Source: Flaccisagitta enflata (taxonomy: Eukaryota; Chaetognatha; Sagittoidea; Aphragmophora). Taken from it: DNA of 64,000 bases. Every line of letters starts with the position of its first letter. The first letter of the stretch is position 1. Made by a program: the position numbers and the translations under genes. A model generated the notes under the pieces. It was not told where the DNA came from. It worked only from the letters and a program-made list of their open reading frames with translations, and did no database searches. Shown here piece by piece: positions 22,524 to 32,822 of this stretch. The stretch covers positions 89,032,001 through 89,096,000 of the forward strand of contig OZ231126.1 in NCBI GenBank assembly GCA_965153355.1. The letters run 5' to 3'.

Positions 22524-25500
22524 TCAACTGATGAACGTTTCCATCTTCTTTCGATGGCGAAGATGCGGAGAGCGCCGTCCGTTTACAAGTTGGCATCGGC
22601 GTAGATGGCGTTTCACACGCCCGTGAGGATGGCGTTTCACACGCCCATGAGGATGACGATTCACTTGCCCGTGAGGATGGCGATTCACTCGCCCGTGAGG
22701 ATGGCGATTCACTTGCCCGTGAGGATGGCGATTCACACGCCCGTAAGGATGGCGTGAACGTCCGTAGCGGCGTTGAACACGACAGAAAAAGCGGCGTGAA
22801 CGTCCAAGTAAATGGCATCGATCACAACCGTAGAAGCGGCGTCGTACACGTCCATGAAGGCGGCGTCGTGCACGTCCTTGGAAGCGGCGTCCAATGCGCC
22901 TGGAGAAACGTCGTGAACGTCCGTATATGCGGCGTCGATCACAACGGCAGAAGCGGCGCTCTCTGCGCCCGTAGAAACGGCATCGTGAACATCCTTCGAC
23001 GTCACAACGGCGTCGGAATGATGAGGAATGAGAATTTGGCGCTTTCTTCTTCTTTTTCTCGCGCTGAAACTCGAAACGATGAGGAGGACGATAAAGAGAA
23101 TTTCTTGTCTTTCTCTTTTTCGTTTTAGGATTGTCCTTTCGATCGGAAAACTGGTGACACTTTTCGAAGTCTTTCTTCTCCTCCTCCTCCCCTTCCTCTT
23201 CCCCGATCATCGAAGACTGTAGAGGCTGAATGCGGGGTTGATTGATGTTGAGGGAAGAATGACGGTCGTTTTGCCGATGGAAATAAGCGAAGGCCGATGA
23301 TCCTTGATTGCTTTCCTCCTCTTCTCTCTCCTTCTCTTCCTCCCCTTCCTCCTCATCGAACAACGAGTTTTGAGGCTGATCATGGGGCAGATTGTAGGAG
23401 AAAGAATGACGAACACTACGTCGATGAAAAGAAACATATATCGATGATCCATCTCGGCTTTTCCCCTCTTCTTCCTCCTCCTCCCTTTCCTCGTTGCTAC
23501 GAGTCCCTCCGGAACAAAGAGAAGAAGACGTGAAAGGAGATGGCGCGAGGGGAGATGGCGTTAGAATATCCACAACGGAAGGTGGCACTTGAAAAGCCAC
23601 GACGGAAGGTGGCACTTGAAAAGCCACGACGGAAGGTGGCACTTGAAAAGCCACGACGGAAGGTGGCACTTGAAAAGCCACGACGGAAGGTGCCACTTGA
23701 AAAGCCACGATGGAAGGTGCCATTTGAAAAACCACAACGGCAGGTACCACTAGAAAATCCACAACGGAAAGTGGCACTTGAAAAGCCATAACGGAAGGTG
23801 CCACTCGAAAATCCACAACGGAAAGTGGCACTTGAAAAACCACATTGGCAGATGGTAACTTGTTGAAAGCCAAGACGGCAGATGGCAAATTGGCGTAGGC
23901 AAACACCAAAGAATTGTTCCAAGGAGAAAACGAGTGGGACTTTCTCATGTCCCATGGGGATAAGGCCAGAGACGACTTGCCAGTAGAAGAGGCCAGAGAC
24001 GACTTGCCAGGAGAAGAGGCCAAAGACGACTTGCCAGGAGATGAGGCCAAAGACGACTTGCCAGGAGATGAGGCCAAAGACAACTTGCCAGAAGATGAGG
24101 CCAAAGACGACTTGCCAGGAGATGAGGCCAAAGACGACTTGCCAGGAGATGAGGCCAAAGACAACTTGCCAGGAGATGAGGCCAAAGACAACTTGCCAGG
24201 AGATGAGGCCATAGACGACTTGCCAGGAGAAGAGGCCATAGACGACTTGCCAGGAGAAGAGGCCATAGACGACTTGCCAGGAGAAGAGGCCATAGACGAC
24301 TTGCCAGGAGAAGAGGCCAAAGACGACTTGCCAGGAGAAGAGGCCAAAGACGACTTGCCAGGAGAAGAGGCCAAAGACGACTTGCCAGGAGAAGAGGCCA
24401 GAGACGTCTTGCCAGGAGAAGAGGCCAAAGACGACTTGCCAGTAGAAGAGGCCAGAAACGACTTGCCAGGAGAAGAGGCCAAAGACGACTTGCCAGGAGA
24501 AGAGGCCAGAGACGTCTTGCCAGGAGAAGAGGCCAGAGACGTCTTGCCAGGAGAAGAAGCCAGAGACGTCTTGCCAGGAGAAGAGGCCAGAGACGTCTTG
24601 CCAGGAGAAGATGAGACTGAGAAGGAGTCCGACGTCGATTTCTTCTTTACCGATGATGGAAGGTGAGATGGAAGAGAAATTAGAGAAGGGATGGGATTCA
24701 TCGCAGACTCGTGAAGACCCTCATTCATTTTCTCCTTCCTTCCCACTTTTTTCTTTTTGACGATTGCTTTCTTCTTTTGCTTCGTCGAAGTAAAAAAATG
24801 GACTTCACTGCCATCGTGTCCATCATCACTCCCTCCACCTCTGACACTGTCACTTCGACCTTTAAACGCGATGGGTGGAGGATGAGATAAAAGAGAAGCT
24901 GAATGAGAATTGAGAGGTTTCATCGCAGACTCGTGAAATTCTCTCTTTACTTTACTATTGATGAATACTTTCTTCTTTTGTTTCATCAATGTAGACAAAT
25001 TGGCTAAAGATTTCGACGTTGATTCCACCATAGGCAAAGCCGAATGAACGAGAGGTAGGTTAGATGAATGAGAAGTTGGATGAGAAGAGCGAGATTCCAT
25101 CGCAGACTCCTGGACTTTCCCTTTTCTTTTCCCCATCACCAAACTTCTCCTTACTTTTCTTTTGACGATTGCTTTCTTCTTTTGCTTCGTCGGTGTGAAA
25201 AGATAGACATCACCGCCACCTTTCCTCTCACCATCTCCCACATCTTCACTTTTTCTTGCAGTGAAAGAAGACGACTTTGGGGAATCAGTCTTGATCGTTG
25301 GAGACGGAGATGAAACAGAATCAGTTAAACCATCACCTCCACTTTCAATTCCACCGCCACCTAAAACGCCACCACCACCATCACCAACCCTTTCATAGTC
25401 GAGTCCTTCTGAGGCTTTTATATCGACAATGACAGATGGAAGTTGAATCAAACACGTTTTGGGCGTTGGAATGGGAGCATGAATAAAACCATCGCAACTA

Positions 25501-26399
25501 CCATCACCTCCACTCTCACTTTCTACGCCACCTCTGTCACTACCACCATCACTCAAACTTTCTAAGTCAAGTCCTTCTAAGGCTTTTGTATCGACGGCGA
25601 TGGATGGGGACGTGACTGGCGTTGAAATGGGAGATGAACTCGGCGTTGGTTTCTGTAGGAAATCGTTGGTTTCAGACAAAAGATCTCCGAAGGGTTTTGC
25701 AACAGATTTCCAAACAATGATACGAACGTCTTTGTTGAGATCCATTTTCTTTAAATGGAGAAAAGCATCGTCGTATGCATGTTCTGTTGTTGCCAAAGAT
25801 TGACGATATCTCTTTAGATTTTCCGCCGACAGCGTCGTCTTGGCGGAGAAGAGAGAATTGATAAGATGCTGTAGAAGGGCTGGAAGATTAAATATTTCCT
25901 CTAACAAATTGACGTAGTATTTAACGTCCATGTTTTGACGATCCAAATCGCCGTCTTCATCGTCGCCGCCGCCACCGCCTCTTACACTGCCGCCTCCGCC
26001 GCCACTTTCAATGTTGACAAATTCGCCGCCTCCTTCTCTATCACTCCCGTCGATTCCCGCCTTTGGGGTTTCAGTGCTTCCGGAAGTCGGAGGATAAAGC
26101 TGATGCAACATGGGCGTAAGAGTTTCGAAATAACGACGTGCTTCACTATTGAGGACGCAAAATGGCGTTGCCGTAGCAATGAAGTAGTCCCAAGATTCAA
26201 TGGGCAAAGTCTGATAGACGGTTGAGATCGTGACGTTAAATGCATTCTCCGCCGCTATAAGATGTTGTTGGAGCCGTAAACCATTTTCTGCCGATGGCGC
26301 CGATGTTGCCAAAGCGAAAGACTCCAAAAGCAGTTGGTGAAGCGCCGGAAGCTGGAAACGTTCCACCAACGAATTGACGCCATTGCTGATGACGTCCAT
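22524..26399 (-). CDS. Large repeat-rich protein of unknown function
   Basis: 1,291-aa open frame with no stop. Residues about 9-95 and 163-251 are diverged copies of one roughly 88-residue helical domain (each has a LPAL motif and a SAEN motif at matching places), joined by a Gly/Asp-rich linker. Next comes a Ser/Pro/Lys-rich stretch with three TKQKKK-like or MKQKKK-like motifs, each preceding a VK(K/R)-type basic patch. A 9-residue array (SSPGK-type, about 24 recognisable units) follows, then a second 9-residue array (PSVVAFQVP-type), acidic Glu runs, and a very basic Arg/His/Gly tail with 8-residue HPHGRVNR-type units. It lies wholly in the palindrome spacer, outside elements A and B. The opposite strand is also open through the SSPGK array, but only there. 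Upstream exons or the true start were not established. Function unknown. Confidence 0.6.
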   Translation of the reverse strand: MDVISNGVNSLVERFQLPALHQLLLESFALATSAPSAENGLRLQQHLIAAENAFNVTISTVYQTLPIESWDYFIATATPFCVLNSEARRYFETLTPMLHQLYPPTSGSTETPKAGIDGSDREGGGEFVNIESGGGGGSVRGGGGGDDEDGDLDRQNMDVKYYVNLLEEIFNLPALLQHLINSLFSAKTTLSAENLKRYRQSLATTEHAYDDAFLHLKKMDLNKDVRIIVWKSVAKPFGDLLSETNDFLQKPTPSSSPISTPVTSPSIAVDTKALEGLDLESLSDGGSDRGGVESESGGDGSCDGFIHAPIPTPKTCLIQLPSVIVDIKASEGLDYERVGDGGGGVLGGGGIESGGDGLTDSVSSPSPTIKTDSPKSSSFTARKSEDVGDGERKGGGDVYLFTPTKQKKKAIVKRKVRRSLVMGKRKGKVQESAMESRSSHPTSHSSNLPLVHSALPMVESTSKSLANLSTLMKQKKKVFINSKVKREFHESAMKPLNSHSASLLSHPPPIAFKGRSDSVRGGGSDDGHDGSEVHFFTSTKQKKKAIVKKKKVGRKEKMNEGLHESAMNPIPSLISLPSHLPSSVKKKSTSDSFSVSSSPGKTSLASSPGKTSLASSPGKTSLASSPGKTSLASSPGKSSLASSPGKSFLASSTGKSSLASSPGKTSLASSPGKSSLASSPGKSSLASSPGKSSLASSPGKSSMASSPGKSSMASSPGKSSMASSPGKSSMASSPGKLSLASSPGKLSLASSPGKSSLASSPGKSSLASSSGKLSLASSPGKSSLASSPGKSSLASSPGKSSLASSTGKSSLALSPWDMRKSHSFSPWNNSLVFAYANLPSAVLAFNKLPSANVVFQVPLSVVDFRVAPSVMAFQVPLSVVDFLVVPAVVVFQMAPSIVAFQVAPSVVAFQVPPSVVAFQVPPSVVAFQVPPSVVAFQVPPSVVDILTPSPLAPSPFTSSSLCSGGTRSNEEREEEEEEGKSRDGSSIYVSFHRRSVRHSFSYNLPHDQPQNSLFDEEEGEEEKEREEEESNQGSSAFAYFHRQNDRHSSLNINQPRIQPLQSSMIGEEEGEEEEKKDFEKCHQFSDRKDNPKTKKRKTRNSLYRPPHRFEFQREKKKKKAPNSHSSSFRRRCDVEGCSRCRFYGRRERRFCRCDRRRIYGRSRRFSRRIGRRFQGRARRRLHGRVRRRFYGCDRCHLLGRSRRFFCRVQRRYGRSRHPYGRVNRHPHGQVNRHPHGRVNRHPHGQVNRHPHGRVKRHPHGRVKRHLRRCQLVNGRRSPHLRHRKKMETFIS
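22610..22760. repeat. 24-bp tandem array
   Basis: About six units of 24 bp coding for HPHGRVNR-type octapeptides on the minus strand. Confidence 0.75.
23545..23870. repeat. 27-bp tandem array (PSVVAFQVP-type)
   Basis: About eleven to twelve 27-bp units coding for PSVVAFQVP-type nonapeptides on the minus strand. Central units are near-identical and outer ones diverged, the usual pattern of unequal exchange. Confidence 0.8.
23964..24612. repeat. 27-bp tandem array (SSPGK-type), 24 units
   Basis: Twenty-four 27-bp units coding for SSPGK-type nonapeptides on the minus strand. The plus strand is open as well (acidic AKDDLPGEE-type units), but without any non-repetitive extension. Confidence 0.85.
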
Positions 26400-27000
26400 G
26401 GTCTCGAAGCGTCGCTGCCGATGACGTCACCATCCGGACCGGAGAGACGTCGGCGAAGCCCTTGAGTTGAAGCTTGTCCGCAATCCCCCCTTTCTTCGGC
26501 AGTAGTAGTAAATGCAGAGACGGTTACGGGGTCTGCAAAAATGTTTTATTATAAACAATGAATTATTTATAAACAAGCAATTGTTTACAAGAATCAATAT
26601 GTACCAATATTACAAGCCTTGGAAATGCTTATACCTGCAAAAACTTCAACTTGGTCCTGACTTAGGGGTATCGAGGTAAACAATGATAAATTTCATGTAT
26701 CATTTATCATCTGAAATGGGGAAAATGAGAGAACCATTAGAAACTTGTCAATTTCTTTACCATTGACGCAAAATAGACGCATAATAGAAGGAAATGGGCA
26801 CAAAAGCGACAAATAGACTAGCCATAGATCGTATGTTCTTATAAAGAAAATCTCTCCCGTCCTTAAAGGGAAAATTGTTTCCATTTCGATGGAGTATCAA
26901 ATTAATGACAAGGCGTCTCACCAGGGGTAAGTTAAATGGAAATAAGGTGAGTTAAATGCATCAAATTAAAAAGAGCATCGCAAAAGCGCGTAGGAGCGCG
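26400..27000. other. Non-coding, nothing recognised
   Basis: AT-rich from about 26,530 with no credible ORF. It includes the possible 5' flank of the long minus-strand gene. Confidence 0.5.
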
Positions 27001-27004
27001 CACA

Positions 27005-27890
27005 CTCATTTTAAGTCAGTATAAGTCAGTATAAGTCAATATAAGTCAATTTAAGTCATTTCATATCATGTCAGTCATTTTTTAAATTCGCGTAATATAG
27101 TCGTTATAGGTAATTATAGGTCATTATGCAATTTTGGTACTCATAGGTAATCATAGGTTATTATGCAATTATAGGTAATCATAGGTCATTATAGGTAATC
27201 ATAGGTCATTATAGGTTATTATAGGTCATTATGTAATTATAGGTAATTATAGGTCATTAAGGGTAATTATAGGTTATTATGCAATTGTAGGTCATTATTG
27301 GTAATTATAGGTCAGTATATAATCATAGGTAAATAAAGGTAATTATAGGAAATTATAGGTCATTATAGGTAATTATAGGTATTTATAGGTAATTATAGGT
27401 CATTATGTAATTATAGGTGATCAAAGGTCATTAAAGGTAATTATAGGTCATTATGTAATTATAGGTAGTTATAAGTAATCAAAGGTCATTATAGGTAATT
27501 ATAGGTCATTATGTTATTATAGGTAATCATGGGTAGTTATGGGTAATAATAAGTCATTATAGGTAATTATTGGTCCATATGTAATCATAGGTGATCATAG
27601 GTCTTTATAGGTACTTATAGGTCAGTATCTAATTATGGGTAATTATAGGTAATTATAGGTAATCATAGGTCATTATGGGTAATTATAGGTCATTATGTTA
27701 TTACAGGTAATAATTGGTAATCATACATCATTATAGGTAATTATTGGTCCATATGTAATAAAAGGTAATTATAGGTCTTTATAGGTACTTATAGGTCATT
27801 ATTTAAGTATGGGTAATTACAGGTAATTATAGGTTATTATAGGTAATTATAGGACATTATAGGCAATTATAGGTCAATAGGAAGTTATAG
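27005..27890. repeat. Degenerate minisatellite, TATAGGT(A/C)ATTA type
   Basis: About 0.9 kb of imperfect 9-12-bp units built from ATAGGTAATT and ATAGGTCATT variants, with a short TATAAGTCA-type subarray at the start (about 27,010-27,070). No ORF. It lies just past the palindrome midpoint (about 26,175). Confidence 0.85.
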
Positions 27891-29729
27891 TTATTATCGT
27901 CAATACAGGAAATAACGTACTCATACAATTAGGCGATTACGTAATTAAGTAAGTCTCGCACGCGACTTATAGGTGTTGGCCTTGTTTCTCTTATAGGCAG
28001 ACTTCTGTTATTGCTAACAAAGGAAATAAAAGAAATTGGCATAAAGGGACCATAAAGTTGCATCTGTTATAGGCAGTATTCCATTGGTGGCGGATCTGTT
28101 AGAGCGAAGTTCAACTAAATCTTCTTTGTCAGTTGCTTCGTCTGTCAGTCTACTTGTCTGTGTTTAACTGAAATGCATTGACATTTCCTTTTTTTCTATT
28201 TTCCATCAAGTTTGTAATCAACAACAATCATATTTGTATTTGTTTTATTTGCTCATTGATTTGTTTAATAATTGATTTTTTTATTCATTCAAGACCTCCA
28301 ATATTATCAATACCTTCAATCAAAAAAGATGCATCATTGACCTACTTGGCTTGAAAAAAATCAGTCAAAATCGCTTGATAATTGTAGTCTTACAGACAGA
28401 TCGAAAGTCCAATGGACAGGAGACAAATATGACATCTTTTGGGCATGGACAAAGAGATTACAGAAATAATGAGAAACAATTTTCACCTGTTTTACCATCA
28501 AAATACCACATCACGGATTTTTCATAGCGGACCTCCCCGGTCCAAGAAAAACAAACAAAAATGGCTGTAGAGCTAAAAATGCTCATACCGTTCTCTGACC
28601 AAGATTGAACAGCAACTAGCTAACTGAATTTGACACAATCTTTTTACCTGTAGCAGCTAAACACAGGATAGATTACGCTGCTGTGTCAACCACATTTCCC
28701 TGTCTCTCTCTCTTTGGCGAGTATATTGGCCCCTCATGCCACTGCTGATATTCAGCATTGAATAAATGATAGACAGAAACACGAAATACTACTGTTGAGT
28801 TTTTATTTCAAGTAGGAAAATTGAATTAACGTCTCATTTGCGTGCCACATTGAAATTGAGAATGCTAGTCTCGGTCTAATATCCGCTAGCCCAAAACCCT
28901 AAAAAAAAAAAAAAAAATTAAACCGTCTCCAAATTTTTGCGCACTAGTCCTAAAAAAGGTGTAGATTAGGAATATCAACTTTATTTTACCCGATTGCAGG
29001 CCAAAAAAATTAGAAACACTTTTTTTGGCATAAAATGGTGGTCTTTTAAGATAAATAGCGTAAAGATACATCTCTGAAGAAGTAATATGCCCTGGTATTG
29101 ATAAATAATCATCTGCTGAATATTTGTGAGAAATTTCACGAAGTTTCGTCAACGTTAAGATGCCTAAAACGCATTATAAAACTTGAAAAATCTAAAAATT
29201 CAGCTTTGATGAAAAGATAATGTCTAAAAGAGCTCATGGGATGTTAGAAATCATAAAAACATACAAAACAAAAAAAATATAAATCATAAAAACATACAAA
29301 ACAAAAAAAATATAAAAACTTCTGTTTGGCCGACTTAAAGTGCTCGCATTTTGATGCAGTTTGAAAGGAAGGTGCATCTTACGTCTGAAAAGGATGTGAT
29401 ATTGACAGAAGGGTTTTGGCCAATGGGTGTAGTGGTCCGACGCTTCTGGCGCAAAAAGTCACCTTAACTCCCACTATGTAAGTTTTCTCATTAGATCCCC
29501 AAGACGTTGTCCCAGGGTCTTGAGACCACAATTTTTGAATTCCTTGTGAAAAATTGAGCGGAAAACTACAAAACTGTGCCTTTTTGACAGAACCGAAATT
29601 TAAAATCACACTCGTTTTCATCAATACTACCCTTGATTATTTTGCCGCCATGGGTGGAAAGACCAACAAAAAACTTTTTTTTTCTTTTTTTTTTTTGTTT
29701 GACCATACGATCACAAAGGCCCAAAGCTA

Positions 29730-29730
<1 letters not shown>
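27891..29730. other. Non-coding spacer; short direct repeat
   Basis: No credible gene. A direct repeat of about 33 bp (AATCATAAAAACATACAAAA core followed by an A-rich end) is present twice in tandem at about 29,250-29,317. An AATAAA occurs near 28,760. Confidence 0.5.
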
Positions 29731-29815
<85 letters not shown>

Positions 29816-29837
29816 GAGAGACAGAGAGAGAGAGACA

Positions 29838-29883
<46 letters not shown>

Positions 29884-29965
29884 CAGAGACAGAGAGAGAG
29901 AGACAGAGAGAGAGAGAGACAGAGACAGAGAGAGACAGAGACAGAGAGAGACAGAGAGAGACGCA
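29731..29965. repeat. (GA)n/(GACA) microsatellite
   Basis: About 235 bp of GA dinucleotides, pure at the left and interspersed with GACAGA units at the right. ORFs through it on both strands are artefacts. Confidence 0.95.
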
Positions 29966-30028
29966 CAGACAAACACTAATAAGCAGGCAGACAGATAGAT
30001 AATTTCTTACCTCCTGATTATGAGTAAT

Positions 30029-30541
30029 TCCCAGCACGCAAACAGATACATAACCATGGCAGAAACAAGGCCGGATATTTGTAATTCCCAGCTCGCAAAC
30101 AGATACGCAGGCCTGATTTTAGAGTGAGCCGGCGAGCCCTATGCTCTCTATTTTGCTCTCGGGCTCTCATGTTTTGCACGCTCTGAGCCCGGCTGGCTCT
30201 CTGTCATTGATGGAATGGATTTAATGTGCTCAAGCTGATTCAGTGAAATGTATGAAAAATCATCTAGTTTTGAGTCGTTTTACGATTTTTTCACAAACTG
30301 AATCATCTTTGAAGTGATTATAATCATTACATCATATAATCATTAGCTTCTTTTATAAAACTAGGCTGATATGATTGTAAAATTAGGTATGACGTTTTTA
30401 CCGGGCTCATGGTTTTCCTTTCGGGCTCTGTCAAATTGTGAGGAGCGAGCCCGACTGGCTCGGTGAGAAAAATCACAAAAATCAGGCCTGCTGAGATACG
30501 TAACCATGGCAGAGACAAGGCCGGATACACGGCAATCCTGT
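30029..30541. repeat. ~52-bp tandem duplication split by a MITE
   Basis: A unit containing CAAACAGATAC...AACCATGGCAGA...AAGGCCGGATA occurs at about 30,029-30,082. It starts again at about 30,083 and is interrupted after GATACG at 30,107. It resumes with GATACGTAACCATGG at about 30,494. The second unit ends two bases before the palindrome arm starts at 30,543. Confidence 0.65.
30108..30490. mobile_element. hAT-like MITE candidate
   Basis: 383 bp with 13-bp terminal inverted repeats CAGGCCTGATTTT / AAAATCAGGCCTG and no ORF. It sits inside a tandem-repeat unit, with AGATACG just outside the left end and again two bases outside the right end, a near target duplication. CAGG termini and about 8-bp duplications are usual for hAT elements. 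Family assignment is tentative. Confidence 0.55.
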
Positions 30542-30954
30542 TGTGGCATTATTTTGTTTTCTGAGTAAACAAAGATGTTTACATTCGATTTGATATTGTA
30601 TTTCGAAATTAGTCTATAGCTATTTGAGGCTCATTGACGTTTTGATTTCTTTTGCTATTTACTTTTGTGGCATTGTTTATGTTACTTTTTGGTAAGCTTT
30701 GATGTTTACAGAATTACGAGCTGAAATGGATAATTAGATTTCAGTTCTTTGTTTCCATCTGTCCGTTTGAAAATGGATAAGATTTTTCTCATTGGATTCA
30801 TCTTTACTTTTCCTTACTGTTGCATCGCACATGTAACTTTTCCCTTCCGTAAGCTCTTAGGTTTTTAAGGAGACGTACCCCCCCAGTCTCTCTCTCTTCT
30901 TCAGAGGAAAGCCTTAGTGGAGAACTCAAAGAGATACGCCAACATAGAGAGGAC

Positions 30955-31830
30955 ATGCAAAATTTGGCAAAAGAGGTACAAGGCCTCAGAGAGGAAGTGG
31001 CAACCACCAGTAAGGATCTGCGGGCAAGCCAGCGTGAGAATGGAAAGCTGCAGCTCATGTTGGACACAAAGGCCGCTGACCTTGTCTATGCAAAACAGGA
31101 ATATCAGACAAACCTGGATGTTCAAAAACAGGAGATTGAAAGATTGAAGGTGGAGGTGGCATCAGAGAAGACTAGAGTCAACACCATACATGAGGCACTG
31201 ATCACCGCAGAGACCAAAGTCAAAATTCAAGAGGGAAAAGTGAATGAGAAGGAGGAGTGGATCAGAGTTCTAGAGCGAAGAATAGCAGAGAAGGAGGAAA
31301 TCATAGGAGAACTGGAGGAGCGGTTGAAAGACAACAGCAACAGTAGTCTCTATCAGGCCACAAAGAAGGCTATAGAAGGTGCTTCCACATACCAGGATGA
31401 ACTTCAAACAGTAGCAGATGAGTTTGCTCAAAGAAAAGAAGCAGACAAAAGGAGAATCATGGGACTGGAGGAAGAATTGGACGAGCGTACCAAAGAGTGT
31501 GAGAACCTCCAATACCACCTGGATCAAATGGTAAGAAAGCACCAAAAGCAGATGGACAGAGTTTCAATGTACAGAAGGGAACTCAATGACAGTGTAGAAG
31601 ATGTCCACAACATTAGGAGCAGCTCTCCGGCTGTGTCACTCTCACACTATGAAAGGAACGCGATGGAAAGGGCAAAACCAGCCATGGCAGCGGGGGATGT
31701 GACAAAGGAAGATCTGGACTCAAAAGATTTCCCAAAGAAGACCAAAAGCATTGAATTTGCGGATTTTTACACAACCATGCAAAATTATGTCGCAGTGATG
31801 GCTATGCAGACCATTATGTTGCAAAAATGA
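30955..31830 (+). CDS. Element B coiled-coil ORF
   Basis: 291 aa from the first ATG. Residues about 1-215 are heptad-rich coiled coil; the last 60 are mixed with a Met-rich end. The same frame is open upstream from 30,853 without an ATG and crosses a pyrimidine run ending in CTTCTTCAG (to 30,903), so a spliced or non-ATG start is possible. Its stop overlaps the next ORF in a CAAAAATGATG context, allowing either -1 frameshifting on the A run or termination-reinitiation. The role is inferred from position: the N-terminal structural part of Gag. Confidence 0.7.
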   Translation: MQNLAKEVQGLREEVATTSKDLRASQRENGKLQLMLDTKAADLVYAKQEYQTNLDVQKQEIERLKVEVASEKTRVNTIHEALITAETKVKIQEGKVNEKEEWIRVLERRIAEKEEIIGELEERLKDNSNSSLYQATKKAIEGASTYQDELQTVADEFAQRKEADKRRIMGLEEELDERTKECENLQYHLDQMVRKHQKQMDRVSMYRRELNDSVEDVHNIRSSSPAVSLSHYERNAMERAKPAMAAGDVTKEDLDSKDFPKKTKSIEFADFYTTMQNYVAVMAMQTIMLQK

Positions 31831-32777
31831 TGGTTAAGAGTCTAAATCATGGAGAACTAGGTTCAAACTTTCTGGCCAAGCTCAAAAAAGAGGATAGGTC
31901 CCCACAGACTTTCACCACTCAATATGTCTTCTCAGTACTGGCCAAAACCGACTTTGTGTTTCAGCACCTCAAGCCAGAACAGCGGTTTAGAAGCATCCAC
32001 AAAGGCCGGGCAGAAGAGACACCAGCCTATATGCAACGGTGTGAGCAGGGCTTTGATGCAGCTTTCCCTGATGAGAGGGACATGCGTGGTAGCTTCAGAG
32101 AGATCAAGGAAAGGTTTATAGAGGGAGGGGACTTCCCTGAGCATGTAAAAGAGTTGCTACTTGCGTGTGGTGATCTCACAGATCTTGTTTTGAATGCTGA
32201 AAGACTCATGAAGAACAGAAACAACCAGCAGGTGCCATACCAACAGCGTACAGGGCAATATACAGGCCCTCCTAGGTACCAACAACGGCAATACCAGCCA
32301 CGTCAACAGCAGCAACGGCAGTTTGATCAACAAAGGGGCCAAAACCAGATCCAACAACAGGCACCTGCGCCGCAGCAGTACAGGCCACAACAGCAACAGC
32401 AAATCCATCAGCTAAATGTGCAGCCAGGAGTAAACAACAATGCAAATAATGAGAACCAGCCCATGGTGGCAGTAGCAACTCCTGTTGTGCTGAGCCCACC
32501 CAGGGGTCTCCAAAAGTACCCCACCAGTGATGGACAGGATTGCTTCAGGCCCCCTCCAAAAGACAGGTTCAAGGCCCCCCAAAATTGTGTGAGGGCTCCA
32601 GCTGATGCTAGAGGCTATGGATACTGCACCAATTGCCGCCAACTTGATCACCCCAGCCAGACATGCCATTTCCAATCATATTGCAGTGTGTGTGAGCTGG
32701 AAAATTCACATGAGCAGAGAAGATGTCCAGTTTTGCAGATGTCTGCTCCCCCGGTGCCTTTGGCACATGTTGCATGA
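31827..32777 (+). CDS. gag: Element B Gag capsid/nucleocapsid ORF
   Basis: 316 aa. Capsid-like helical region to about residue 130, then a Gln/Pro/Arg-rich linker containing several Gln runs, then two zinc-knuckle-like motifs near the C-terminus (CX2CX5HX4C and CX2CX6HX4C). It ends in a single TGA, and the protease-RT frame continues in the same register immediately after. Binding of genomic RNA by the knuckles and assembly of the particle are family-level inferences. Confidence 0.83.
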   Translation: MMVKSLNHGELGSNFLAKLKKEDRSPQTFTTQYVFSVLAKTDFVFQHLKPEQRFRSIHKGRAEETPAYMQRCEQGFDAAFPDERDMRGSFREIKERFIEGGDFPEHVKELLLACGDLTDLVLNAERLMKNRNNQQVPYQQRTGQYTGPPRYQQRQYQPRQQQQRQFDQQRGQNQIQQQAPAPQQYRPQQQQQIHQLNVQPGVNNNANNENQPMVAVATPVVLSPPRGLQKYPTSDGQDCFRPPPKDRFKAPQNCVRAPADARGYGYCTNCRQLDHPSQTCHFQSYCSVCELENSHEQRRCPVLQMSAPPVPLAHVA

Positions 32778-32822
32778 AGAAGCCAGGCAGCCAAAGAGGT
32801 AGCAACGAGGCGGCCCCATTCA

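Noticed and set aside
23964-24612. CRISPR-like regular array
   Set aside because: Units are contiguous 27-bp coding repeats with no unique spacers, in a eukaryotic context.
23914-24666. Plus-strand 250-codon acidic repeat ORF
   Set aside because: It is the reverse frame of the 27-bp array. It has no non-repetitive extension, while the minus strand is open for 1,291 codons.
29566-30037. Leu/Ser and Arg/Glu ORFs through the GA tract
   Set aside because: All are translations of a dinucleotide microsatellite.
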